Assembly (NCBI GenBank): GCA_964511405.1
Contig: CAZEFK010000009.1
Coordinates: 1-54,526 of the forward strand
Length of the DNA stretch: 54,526 nt
Source of the DNA: CAZEFK01 sp964511405
GTDB taxonomy: Bacteria > Pseudomonadota > Alphaproteobacteria > Elsterales > Elsteraceae
Direction of reading: 5' to 3'
A program made the position numbers and the translations under genes. The notes under the pieces were generated by a model. It saw only the letters and a program-made list of their open reading frames with translations, was not told the origin of the DNA and made no database searches. The first letter of the stretch is position 1. Each line of letters starts with the position of its first letter. This document shows positions 1 to 8,541 of the stretch, in pieces.

Positions 1-325
1 GATTGCGATCCAGCGCCGCGGTCGGGCGCTTGCCGGTCTCCTGGATCGGGTGGGTCGGAAATTCCATCGCGATGCCGCCGGCGGCGCGGATCCCCTCGCG
101 GACCCGGTGCGCCAGTTCGAGATGGTGGCGATTGCAAGGCGACAGGTCATTGCCGGTCTGGGCGATGCCGATGATCGGCTTGCCGGATTGAAGTTCCTGC
201 CGGGTCAGGCCGTAATTGAGATAGCGCTCGAGGTAGAGCGCGGTCATCCCCGGATTATGCGGGTTGTTGAACCACTCGCTGGAACGGAGTTTGCGCCTGG
301 TGACTGGGGCGATCGGCTTGTTCAT
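1..325 (-). CDS. IlvD/Edd-family sugar-acid dehydratase (5' part)
   Basis: The minus strand reads from an ATG at 325 to the window edge, giving the first 108 residues. It starts MNKPIAPVTRRKLRSSEWF and contains ALYLERYLNYGLTRQEL, KPIIGIAQTG and NDLSPCNRHHLELA, followed by FPTHPIQETGKRPTAALDRN. These are hallmarks of the IlvD/Edd dehydratases that act on sugar acids (L-arabonate or D-xylonate type) rather than branched-chain IlvD; the family carries a catalytic Fe-S cluster, and the Cys in SPCNRHH fits one ligand. GGGAGAA lies just upstream of the ATG. It is divergent from a sugar-type ABC ATPase, which supports a sugar or sugar-acid role. The exact substrate cannot be told from this fragment. 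Confidence 0.85.
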   Translation of the reverse strand, partial: MNKPIAPVTRRKLRSSEWFNNPHNPGMTALYLERYLNYGLTRQELQSGKPIIGIAQTGNDLSPCNRHHLELAHRVREGIRAAGGIAMEFPTHPIQETGKRPTAALDRN

Positions 326-472
326 TGTTTCTCCCGCAGCGCACACGCCTTATTATCGTGCGCAATCTTGTATTGGCGGCCGATGTTTGCACGTCGTCGC
401 TTGCTTCGCAACGTTCGGGGCGGAGAGGGGCTCCTACGACTTTGATCCAACGACATTTTCAAAAAAGTCTGC

Positions 473-488
473 TATGACGCCGGTCATA
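473..488. promoter_or_regulatory. Inverted repeat TATGAC-GCCG-GTCATA, candidate operator
   Basis: A perfect 6-bp inverted repeat with a 4-bp spacer lies in the 221-bp gap between two divergent genes, 59 bp before the ABC ATPase start. Its position suits a local sugar-responsive regulator, but no regulator gene is adjacent. The call rests on symmetry and location only. Confidence 0.35.
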
Positions 489-546
489 ACAACAAGGACG
501 ACCGCGGCGCTCACCGCGGCGGCTCGCTCAGACCAGGAGGAAATGT

Positions 547-1623
<1,077 letters not shown>

Positions 1624-1625
1624 TG

Positions 1626-2069
1626 TCAGCCGTCCAGGCGATCGAGCAGGGTGGCCAGCAGCGCGCGGCTGTGGCGCAGCTCCTCCAGGTGCATGGCCGA
1701 TAGGTCGGCGAGCATGGTTTCGGCGCGGGACGTCAAGGCCAGAGCGACGCGTCGGCGGTCGCCGGGGGCCTCGGTGCGCTGGGCCAGCCCGGCGCGCACC
1801 AGCCGGTCCACCAGCTCGACCGCGCTGTTGTGGCGGATCATCAGGTGATCGGCGAGTTCGCCCACGGTCATCGGCACACCTAGCTTGCCGCGGATCGCCA
1901 GGATCGCCTGATGCTGCTGCGGTGCGAGGCCGGTGGTCCGGGCCGCCGACTCGCTGAACGCCAGGAAGCGGCGAAGGGCGCGGCGGAAGGCGGCGAGCGC
2001 CTGGTAGTCCTCGTCGCGGAGCGGACGCGGCTCGGCGAGCCCGTCGGTGTCAGTTTTATCCGTCTTGAT
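1626..2069 (-). CDS. MarR-family transcriptional regulator with no standard start codon
   Basis: The frame encodes a full MarR-type winged helix: dimerisation helix (DYQALAAFRRALRRFLAF), recognition region VGELADHLMIRHNSAVELV, then the wing RTEAPGDRRRVALALT and a C-terminal helix. The first ATG/GTG/TTG in frame is GTG at 1877, which would remove the N-terminal helices. Upstream the frame stays open to a TAG at 2109-2111. A strong GGAGG (minus strand, 2079-2083) is followed after 9 nt by ATC (2067-2069) and after 3 nt by ATA (2073-2075). I therefore propose a rare ATC or ATA start, giving about 147 residues; a sequence error is the alternative. The gene is divergent from the ClC channel and may regulate it. 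Confidence 0.75.
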   Translation of the reverse strand: MKTDKTDTDGLAEPRPLRDEDYQALAAFRRALRRFLAFSESAARTTGLAPQQHQAILAIRGKLGVPMTVGELADHLMIRHNSAVELVDRLVRAGLAQRTEAPGDRRRVALALTSRAETMLADLSAMHLEELRHSRALLATLLDRLDG

Positions 2070-2125
2070 TTGTATCGTCCTCCGATATATGCGCTCGCCC
2101 CTCGACAGCTAGGGAACCAGTGGTG

Positions 2126-3970
2126 ATGCGGGCAGCTAACCATTCAGCACCTCGACCCGGGCCCGGCGGCGGGCTCGGAGACTTTACGGCCGACCGGCGC
2201 GTGCTGGTACTGTCGGCGATGGCCCTGGTGGTCGGCAGCGCCGGCACGGGCGCGGCCTGGGTGCTGCTGAAGCTGATCGCCCTGGTGACCGACCTGGTCT
2301 GGTGGGGGCGGCTGAGCACGGCCCCCTTGTCGCTGGCGCAGGCGCAGCCGGGCGTGTGGATGGTCCTGGCGCCGGCCGTCGGCGGCCTGGTGATCGGGCT
2401 GATGGCACGCTTCGGCTCCGAGAAGATCCGCGGCCACGGGATTCCCGAGGCGATCGAGGCGATCCTGATCGGCGGCAGCCGCATGCAGCCCAAGGTCGCC
2501 CTCCTGAAGCCGCTGTCGTCGGCGGTCTCGATCGGCTCCGGCGGCCCGTTCGGCGCCGAAGGCCCCATCATCATGACCGGCGGCGCCCTCGGGTCGCTGT
2601 TCGCCCAGTGCTTCCACCTGACGGCGGCCGAACGCAAGACCCTGTTGGTGGCCGGCGCGGTCGCCGGCATGACCGCGATCTTCGGCACGCCGGCCGCCGC
2701 CGTGCTGCTGGCGGTCGAGCTGCTGCTGTTCGAATGGAAGCCGCGCAGCCTGATCCCGGTGATCGTCGCGGCCGTGGTCGCGGCCGGCTGGCGGCCGCTG
2801 TTCCTGGGCGAGGGGTACCTGTTCCCGATGGCGCCGACGCCGGCGCTGCCCGGCTGGGGGCTGCTGGCCGCCATTGCCGTGGGTGTCGTGGCGGGGCTGC
2901 AGTCGGGCGCCATGACCCGGCTGCTCTATGCGGCCGAGGACCTGTTCGAGCGGTTGCCGCTGCACTGGATGTGGTGGCCGGCCCTGGGCGGGCTCGTGGT
3001 CGGCCTGGGCGGGCTGGTCGAGCCGCGTGCCCTGGGTGTGGGCTACGACGTGATCGGCGACCTGCTGTCCGGCCACATGACCGTGAACGACGCGGCCTTG
3101 GTGCTGGCGGTGAAGTCGGTGATCTGGATCATTGCCTTGGGGTCCGGCACATCAGGCGGCGTGCTGGCGCCACTGTTGATCCTGGGCGGCACGGCCGGCT
3201 GGCTGGAAGGCCAGCTGCTGCCTGGCGGCGGGCCGGTTTGGGCGCTGCTGGGCATGGCGGCGATGATGGGCGGGACCATGCGCTCGCCCTTGACCGGCGT
3301 GGTGTTCGCCATCGAGCTCACCGGCAACATCGGCATGCTGCTGCCGTTGCTGGCGGCCACGGGCGCCGCCTACGGCGTCACGGTGCTGCTGCTCAAGCGC
3401 TCGATCCTGACCGAGAAGATCGCCCGGCGCGGCCAGCACATCACCCGCGAGTACAGCACCGATCCGTTCGAGCTGCTGCGCGTCGCCGAGGTCATGGTGA
3501 CGGCGGTCGACACGCTGCCGGCCGACATGACGGTCGACGCCGCGGCGGCCTTCTTCGCCGCTGACGAGCGCCGGCACAAGTCCTATCCGGTGGTGGCCGC
3601 CGACGGCGTGCTGGTCGGCATGGTCAGCCGCTCCGATGCGCTGCGCTGGCGCACCGGCCGCCCGGCCGCCGGCGAGACGCTGTTCGACAAGCTGTCGGAC
3701 CGGTCGCTGACCGTCGGCTATCCCGACGAAGTGCTGAGCCGCCTGGCCGACCGCATGGTCGCCGCCGACGTCGGCCGCGTGGCCGTCGTCGAGCCGGGCG
3801 CGGGGCGGGTGGTCGGACTGGTCGCGCGCAAGGACCTGCTGCGCATCCGGGCGATGGTCTCGGCCGCCGAGCAGGACCGGCGGGCCTTCCTGGTGCGCGG
3901 CACGCGCGAGAAGCCGGGGACGACGATGGGCACTACGCCATCGCCCTATGACCTTGTTAGGGATGAATGA
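2126..3970 (+). CDS. ClC-family chloride channel/transporter with C-terminal CBS pair
   Basis: An integral membrane protein of 614 residues that moves chloride or another small anion, probably with proton exchange. The membrane domain (about 25-430) has GHGIPEAIE (family: GxGIP ion-binding loop, with His where many transporters have Ser), SGGPFGAEGPIIMTGG carrying the gating glutamate, and LGSGTSGGVLAPLLILGG matching the GxFxP-type pore loop. Two CBS domains (about 455-580) follow, VMVTAVDTLPADMTV and DEVLSRLADRMVAADVGR, which in this family bind adenine nucleotides. ATG 2126 is preceded by GTG codons at 2120 and 2123, and AGGG at 2111 fits either choice. It is divergent from the MarR gene with a very short gap. 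Confidence 0.92.
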   Translation: MRAANHSAPRPGPGGGLGDFTADRRVLVLSAMALVVGSAGTGAAWVLLKLIALVTDLVWWGRLSTAPLSLAQAQPGVWMVLAPAVGGLVIGLMARFGSEKIRGHGIPEAIEAILIGGSRMQPKVALLKPLSSAVSIGSGGPFGAEGPIIMTGGALGSLFAQCFHLTAAERKTLLVAGAVAGMTAIFGTPAAAVLLAVELLLFEWKPRSLIPVIVAAVVAAGWRPLFLGEGYLFPMAPTPALPGWGLLAAIAVGVVAGLQSGAMTRLLYAAEDLFERLPLHWMWWPALGGLVVGLGGLVEPRALGVGYDVIGDLLSGHMTVNDAALVLAVKSVIWIIALGSGTSGGVLAPLLILGGTAGWLEGQLLPGGGPVWALLGMAAMMGGTMRSPLTGVVFAIELTGNIGMLLPLLAATGAAYGVTVLLLKRSILTEKIARRGQHITREYSTDPFELLRVAEVMVTAVDTLPADMTVDAAAAFFAADERRHKSYPVVAADGVLVGMVSRSDALRWRTGRPAAGETLFDKLSDRSLTVGYPDEVLSRLADRMVAADVGRVAVVEPGAGRVVGLVARKDLLRIRAMVSAAEQDRRAFLVRGTREKPGTTMGTTPSPYDLVRDE

Positions 3971-4037
3971 AAGGTCGCGCGCTGGACCGCGCCCGCGCCG
4001 TTACCATCCATCTGGTCAGAATGGTCAGGAGGTCGTC

Positions 4038-4286
4038 GTGCGCAGCTGGCAGGTCCAGGAGGCCAAGGCGCGGTTCAGTGATCTTTTGCGCGACGCGACT
4101 CGATGCGGTCCGCAGCAGATCACGGTGCGCGGCCGCGCCACCGCCGTCGTGCTTTCCACACGCGATTACGAGCGCTTGCGCGGGCGGAAGCCTTCCCTTG
4201 TCGAACTGCTTCGCGCGTCGCCGCTGGCAGGCACCGATCTAGAGATCGACCGAGACCGATCGCCCCCGCGTGATGTCGAACTGTGA
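4038..4286 (+). CDS. Phd/YefM-family antitoxin, apparently without its toxin
   Basis: An 82-residue protein starting MRSWQVQEAKARFSDLL, with ITVRGRATAVVLSTRDYERL and a C-terminal tail SPLAGTDLEIDRDRSPPRD. This is the usual layout of Phd/YefM antitoxins: an N-terminal DNA-binding dimer and an acidic toxin-binding tail. The GTG start has a perfect AGGAGG five bases upstream (4027-4032). An open frame beginning with GTG overlaps the stop codon (4283) and starts MSYLI, as a VapC toxin might, but then runs directly into the 3' end of the opposite gene. The toxin is therefore lost or cut to a few codons. DNA binding is inferred from the family. Confidence 0.85.
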   Translation: MRSWQVQEAKARFSDLLRDATRCGPQQITVRGRATAVVLSTRDYERLRGRKPSLVELLRASPLAGTDLEIDRDRSPPRDVEL

Positions 4287-4303
4287 GCTATCTGATCGCC
4301 GGC

Positions 4304-4879
4304 TCAGCCGCGCGCCATCTTGTGGTACTCGCGGTTGGGCATCATGTCGACGCCATGGGCGACCCGGTTGGTCATGTTGAAGAAGCCGGCGACCTCGCAG
4401 ATGTCGAAGATGTCCTCGTCGGTGAAGCCCAGGTCCTTCAGCCGCGCCCGATCGGCGTGGTCGGCCAGGTGCGGGGCCTCGGTCAGCTTGACAGCGTAGT
4501 CGAGCATGGCGCGCTGGCGCTGCTCGAGCTTGGCGACGCGGTAGTTCATGACCAGCATCTCGCCGAGCTCGGGGTCGCCCGACAGCTCGCGCACCGCGGC
4601 GCCATGGGCGACCAGGCAGTAGTAGCAGCGGTTCACCGCCGACACGACCACCGCGATCATCTCGCGCTCCAGCTTCGACAGGCCCGAGGGGCCGAGCATC
4701 AGCTCATTGTAGCTGGCGATGAAGGTGCGCAGCTTGGCCGGGCGCAGCCCATAGGCCTTGAGCACGTTGGGCACCAGGCCGAGCTTGGCCAGACATTTGT
4801 CGCGGTAGGGCAGGAGGTCCTCGGGCCAGTCCGCGTCATCGGGCGTGTGCAGGTCCATGACGTGGTCGGGCTGGGGCAT
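4304..4879 (-). CDS. Peroxidase-related enzyme, AhpD/carboxymuconolactone decarboxylase family
   Basis: A 191-residue all-helical protein of the AhpD-like superfamily. The key motif is NRCYYCLVAHG (about 105-115): a CxxC pair with a histidine three residues on, the redox centre of AhpD-type proteins. SGLSKLEREMIAVVVSAV precedes it, and the C-terminal half carries LTEAPHLADHADRARL and ICEVAGFFNMTNRVAHG. Members are thought to reduce peroxides with thiol partners; the substrate here is not determined. GGAGGAC stands just before the ATG. It lies 22 bp after aroC on the same strand and may share its transcript, although a functional link to chorismate synthesis is not evident. Confidence 0.85.
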   Translation of the reverse strand: MPQPDHVMDLHTPDDADWPEDLLPYRDKCLAKLGLVPNVLKAYGLRPAKLRTFIASYNELMLGPSGLSKLEREMIAVVVSAVNRCYYCLVAHGAAVRELSGDPELGEMLVMNYRVAKLEQRQRAMLDYAVKLTEAPHLADHADRARLKDLGFTDEDIFDICEVAGFFNMTNRVAHGVDMMPNREYHKMARG

Positions 4880-4901
4880 CGGCGTCCTCCGCTTTCTGGT
4901 G

Positions 4902-5969
4902 TCAGCCCGCGCCGAGCGCGCGGTGCCGCATCATATGATCGGCCAGCACCAGGGCCAGCATGGCCTCGCCCACCGGCACCGCGCGGATGCCGACGCACGG
5001 GTCGTGGCGGCCCTTGGTGACGATCTCGGTGTCCTCGCCGTCCAGCGTCACGGTGTGGCGCGGCGTCAGGATCGAGCTGGTCGGCTTGACCGCGAAGCGC
5101 GCCACGATGTCCTGGCCGGTCGAGATGCCGCCCAGNNNNNNNNNNTTGGACAGGAACTCGACCCGGCCGTCGGCCATGCGCATCTCGTCGGCGTTGGCCT
5201 CGCCCGAGAGTGCGGCGGCGGCGAAGCCGTCGCCGATCTCCACGCCCTTGACCGCATTGATGGTCATGAGCGCGCGGGCGATGTCGCCGTCGAGCTTGTC
5301 ATAGATCGGCTCGCCCCAGCCGGCCGGTACGCCCGAGGCGACCACCTCGATGACGGCGCCGACCGACGAGCCCGATTTGCGCACCTCGTCCAGATGCTCG
5401 GCGAAGCGCTCGGCCGCGGCCGCATCGGGGCAAAAGAACGGGTTGCGCTCGACCTCGGCCCAGTCCCAGCGGGCGCGGTCGATGGGACGGTCGCCCAGCT
5501 GGACCAGGGCGCCGCGGATGGCGATCCCGGGACCCAGGACCCGCCGCGCCACGGCGCCGGCCGCCACCCGCATGGCGGTCTCGCGCGCCGACGAGCGGCC
5601 GCCGCCGCGATGGTCGCGGATGCCGTACTTGGCCTGGTAGGTGAAGTCGGCATGGCCCGGCCGGAAGCGGGCGACATTGTCGCCATAGTCCTTGGAGCGC
5701 TGATCGACATTCTCGATCACCAGCGCGACCGGGGTGCCGGTGGTCTGGCCCTCGAACACGCCCGATAGGATCTTGACCTGATCGGGCTCGCGGCGCTGGG
5801 TGGTGAAGCGCGACTGGCCGGGCCGGCGCTTGTCGAGGAAGCCTTGGATCCAGGCCTCGTCGAGCGGCAGGCGCGGCGGCACGCCGTCGACCACGCAGCC
5901 GATCGCCGGGCCGTGGCTCTCGCCCCAGGTGGTGAACCGGAACTGCGTGCCGAAGCTGTTGCCCGCCAT
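4902..5969 (-). CDS. aroC: Chorismate synthase (interrupted by assembly gap)
   Basis: Converts 5-enolpyruvylshikimate-3-phosphate to chorismate with reduced FMN, the last common step to the aromatic amino acids. The start MAGNSFGTQFRFTTWGESHG is the standard N-terminus; other family motifs are RRPGQSRFTTQRREPD, YRPGHADFTYQAKYG-like RFRPGHADFTYQAKYG, and DHRGGGRSSARETAMRV. The C-terminal region has LGGISTGQDIVARFAVKP and RHDPCVGIRAVPVGEAM. Ten N (5136-5145) interrupt the glycine-rich FMN loop between EFLSN and LGG; the frame is kept. The ATG lies 5 bp after the fabI stop, so the two are probably co-transcribed. The true length is likely about two codons more than shown. Confidence 0.95.
   Translation of the reverse strand: MAGNSFGTQFRFTTWGESHGPAIGCVVDGVPPRLPLDEAWIQGFLDKRRPGQSRFTTQRREPDQVKILSGVFEGQTTGTPVALVIENVDQRSKDYGDNVARFRPGHADFTYQAKYGIRDHRGGGRSSARETAMRVAAGAVARRVLGPGIAIRGALVQLGDRPIDRARWDWAEVERNPFFCPDAAAAERFAEHLDEVRKSGSSVGAVIEVVASGVPAGWGEPIYDKLDGDIARALMTINAVKGVEIGDGFAAAALSGEANADEMRMADGRVEFLSXXXXLGGISTGQDIVARFAVKPTSSILTPRHTVTLDGEDTEIVTKGRHDPCVGIRAVPVGEAMLALVLADHMMRHRALGAG
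5136..5145. other. Assembly gap (10 N) inside aroC
   Basis: Ten undetermined bases follow codons for EFLS plus AA of the next codon and precede CTG GGC GGC. The family normally has an Asn, then five residues of the type HAGGI, before LGGIS, which would need 16 bases. Ten N keep the frame but probably understate the gap by 6 bases. Confidence 0.9.
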
Positions 5970-5974
5970 GAAGC

Positions 5975-6802
5975 TCAGACGACCGCGATATCGGGGGCGT
6001 CGACCGCCTTCATGCCGACGACATGATAGCCGCAGTCGACATGATGGACCTCGCCGGTGACCGCCGAGGACAGGTCGCTCAGCAGGTACAGCCCGGCGCC
6101 GCCGACGTCGTCCAGGGTGACGTTGCGCTTGAGCGGCGCGTTGTACTGGTTCCACTTCATGATGTAGTGGAAGTCGCCGATGCCGCTGGCCGCCAGAGTG
6201 CGCACGGGGCCGGCCGATAGCGCGTTGACGCGGATGCCCTGGCCGCCGAGGTCGACCGCCAGGTAGCGCACGCTCGCCTCCAGGGCCGCCTTGGCCACGC
6301 CCATGACGTTGTAGTGCGGCATCACCCGCTCGGCGCCGAAATAGGTCAGCGTCAGCAGGCTGCCGCCGGCCGGCATCAGCGCCATCGCCCGCCGGCACAC
6401 GGCCGTGAACGAGAAGCACGAGATGTCGAGCGTCTGCAGGAAGTTGGCGCGTGTCGTGTCGACGTACTTGCCTTTCAGCTCGTCCTTGTCGGAATAGGCG
6501 ATGGCGTGAACGATGAAATCAAGCCGGTCCCAGCGCTGGGCGAGCGCCGCGAAGGCGGCATCCAGGCTGGCCTCGTCCGAGACGTCGCAATCGACCACGA
6601 AATCCGATCCCAGGCTTTCGGCCAGCGGCTTGACCCGCTTGGCCAGGGCGTCGCCCTGGTAGGTGAAGGCCAAGTCGGCGCCATGGCGTGCCAGGGCCTG
6701 CGCGATGCCCCAGCCGAGGGAGCGGTTGTTCGCGACGCCCATGATCAGTCCCCGCTTACCAGCCATCAGCGGGGCCGGGGCAGCCGCAGGTGTGTCCGTC
6801 AT
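5975..6802 (-). CDS. fabI: Enoyl-[acyl-carrier-protein] reductase, FabI type
   Basis: NAD(P)H-dependent reduction of trans-2-enoyl-ACP, the last step of each fatty-acid elongation cycle. The 275-residue sequence is a short-chain dehydrogenase fold: GKRGLIMGVANNRSLGWGIA is the divergent FabI nucleotide-binding loop, followed by the FDVDC-like VVDCDVSDEASLD and FIVHAIAYSDKDELKGKY. The catalytic pair is Tyr and Lys in the YxxxxxxK arrangement YNVMGVAKAALEASVRYLA, and NALSAGPVRTLAASGI follows. An N-terminal extension rich in Pro/Ala precedes the fold. It is followed at 5 bp by aroC, a pairing I recognise from other alphaproteobacteria. Confidence 0.95.
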   Translation of the reverse strand: MTDTPAAAPAPLMAGKRGLIMGVANNRSLGWGIAQALARHGADLAFTYQGDALAKRVKPLAESLGSDFVVDCDVSDEASLDAAFAALAQRWDRLDFIVHAIAYSDKDELKGKYVDTTRANFLQTLDISCFSFTAVCRRAMALMPAGGSLLTLTYFGAERVMPHYNVMGVAKAALEASVRYLAVDLGGQGIRVNALSAGPVRTLAASGIGDFHYIMKWNQYNAPLKRNVTLDDVGGAGLYLLSDLSSAVTGEVHHVDCGYHVVGMKAVDAPDIAVV

Positions 6803-6875
6803 CCAGTCAGGTTCCTCGGGCTAGGTGGGGGCGGCATCCTAGTGACACGCCGGTGGCGGCACCAAACAGATTTGA

Positions 6876-7748
6876 CTATTCCAGGCCCGCCTTGCGCCGG
6901 ACGTCGTAGTTGGGGAGCTTGCCCAGAAGGTCGACCAGCCGCGGGTCGGGCTGGTCGGGCAGCATCACCTGCAGCTTGACATACAGGTCGCCGCGACCCC
7001 CGGCCGGGGTCGGCACACCCTTGGCCTTGAGCCGCATCATGGTGCCGGTGTTCGAGCCCTTGGGCACCTTGAGCGCGACCCGGCCGTCCACGGTCGGCAC
7101 CATGACCGTGGCCCCCAGCACCGCTTCGCTCAGGCTGATCGGCAGGACCAGGTGGATGTCCATGTCCTTGCGCTCGAACAGCTTGTGCGGCTCGACCTGG
7201 ACCTCGATATAGGCGTCCCCCGGCGTGCCGCCGGCGGCACCCGGCTGGCCCTGGCCCTTCAGCCGCAGGACCGTGCCCTCGGCGGTGCCGGGCGGGATCG
7301 CGATCTCCAGCGCCCGGCCGTCGGGCAAGGTCAGGCGGCGGCGCGTGCCGAGCACAGCGGACAGGAAGTCGACGGTGACGGAATAGGACACGTCGGCGCC
7401 GCGGCGCCGGCCGGCGCCGCCGCGATTCTTGAACATGTCCAGGAAGTCATCGGGATCGACGCCGAAGCCGTGGCTGCGCCCGTTCGCCGCATGGGCGCGC
7501 TGGCCGCTGGGCCGGTACGCCCGCTCGGTGCCGTGCATGTCGATCTCGCCGCGGTCGAAGCGGCTGCGCTTGCGCGGGTCGGACAAGAGGTCGTAGGCGG
7601 CGGACACGTCCTTGAAGCGCCGCTCGACGGCCTCGTTGCCGGGGTTCAGGTCGGGATGGAGCTGCTTGGCCAGCCGCCGGTAGGCCTGCTTGATCTCATC
7701 GGCGTCCGCCGAACGCGGCACACCCAGCAGCTCGTAGGGGTCAGGCAT
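6876..7748 (-). CDS. DnaJ-like co-chaperone, CbpA type (no zinc-finger domain)
   Basis: A 290-residue Hsp40 protein. The J domain (1-65) begins DPYELLGVPRSADADEIK and contains the essential HPD in AKQLHPDLNPGNE. A Gly/Arg-rich linker leads to the DnaJ C-terminal substrate-binding domain (about 125-280; YSVTVDFLSAVLGTRRRL, RLKGQGQPG, GDAYIEVQVEPHKLFERKDMD). The CxxCxGxG zinc-finger repeats of true DnaJ are absent, so it belongs with CbpA/DnaJ-type II proteins that stimulate DnaK. I chose ATG 7748 because GGTGGG lies 8 bp upstream; ATG 7754 and GTG 7796 are possible. It is 73 bp ahead of fabI and divergent from pdxH. Confidence 0.88.
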   Translation of the reverse strand: MPDPYELLGVPRSADADEIKQAYRRLAKQLHPDLNPGNEAVERRFKDVSAAYDLLSDPRKRSRFDRGEIDMHGTERAYRPSGQRAHAANGRSHGFGVDPDDFLDMFKNRGGAGRRRGADVSYSVTVDFLSAVLGTRRRLTLPDGRALEIAIPPGTAEGTVLRLKGQGQPGAAGGTPGDAYIEVQVEPHKLFERKDMDIHLVLPISLSEAVLGATVMVPTVDGRVALKVPKGSNTGTMMRLKAKGVPTPAGGRGDLYVKLQVMLPDQPDPRLVDLLGKLPNYDVRRKAGLE

Positions 7749-7919
7749 GCGCATCGCCCACCGCGGGACTTGGTTTGATCGAGTGCCGTAGACCACTATG
7801 GTTCATATCAATGCTGATCCTGGGACGAATGCGCATGACGGTACGCCGTTGCGGCCGGCCGGCCCAGCGCGTCGATGTCCGACCGGCGGCGCGCCGTGAC
7901 CTGCCTTGTTGGGTGTTCC

Positions 7920-8513
7920 ATGACTGATGGTTCCGAGACCGACCCGTTCCTTCGATTCGCGCAGTGGTTCGAGGCCGCCCAGGCCGCCGAGCCCAGCGAC
8001 GCCAACGCCATGACGCTGGCCACCGCGACCCCCGACGGCCGGCCGTCGGCGCGGGTGGTCCTGCTCAAGGGCTTCGATCCTCGCGGCTTTGTCTTCTACA
8101 CCAATCTGGAGTCGAGCAAGGGCGAAGAATTGCGGGCCAATCCGCATGCGGCCTTGTGCTTCCACTGGAAGTCGACGCGGCGGCAGGTCCGTATCGACGG
8201 TCCGGCCGAGCGCGTCAGCGACGCCGAGGCCGACGCCTACTTTGCCAGCCGCCCTTATGGCAGCCGGATCGGCGCCTGGGCGTCGCAGCAGTCGCGACGG
8301 CTCGACGACCGCACGACCCTGGAGGCGCGGGTCGCCGAGTTCCAGGCGCGCTGGCCGGAGCCTGGTCCGGTGCCGCGTCCGTCCCATTGGTCAGGCTTCC
8401 GGGTCGTGCCGCAGCGCGTCGAGTTCTGGCGCGACATGCCGTTCCGGCTGCACGATCGCCTGGTGTTCACCCGCGACGGCGGCGGCTGGGCGGTCGCGCG
8501 GCTCTACCCTTAG
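7920..8513 (+). CDS. pdxH: Pyridoxine/pyridoxamine 5'-phosphate oxidase
   Basis: FMN enzyme that oxidises pyridoxine or pyridoxamine phosphate to pyridoxal 5'-phosphate. The 197 residues show the family pattern: DANAMTLATATPDGRPSARVVLLKGF, then GFVFYTNLESSKGEEL, FHWKSTRRQVRIDGPAERV and the substrate-site stretch SRPYGSRIGAWASQQSRRL. The C-terminus VEFWRDMPFRLHDRLVF...RLYP is diagnostic. ATG 7920 starts MTDGSETDPF; an in-frame ATG at 7875 would add 15 residues with no family support. It is divergent from the CbpA-like gene; its stop codon lies inside a perfect tandem duplication. Confidence 0.95.
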   Translation: MTDGSETDPFLRFAQWFEAAQAAEPSDANAMTLATATPDGRPSARVVLLKGFDPRGFVFYTNLESSKGEELRANPHAALCFHWKSTRRQVRIDGPAERVSDAEADAYFASRPYGSRIGAWASQQSRRLDDRTTLEARVAEFQARWPEPGPVPRPSHWSGFRVVPQRVEFWRDMPFRLHDRLVFTRDGGGWAVARLYP

Positions 8514-8541
8514 GTCCTTTCAGGCCTTAGGTCCTTTCAGG
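8508..8541. repeat. Perfect 17-bp tandem duplication over two convergent stop codons
   Basis: The unit CCTTAGGTCCTTTCAGG occurs at 8508-8524 and again, with no change, at 8525-8541. The first copy holds the pdxH TAG (8511-8513); the second holds the stop of the opposite FAD oxidoreductase (8537-8539). Both proteins end within the repeat. Confidence 0.9.
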
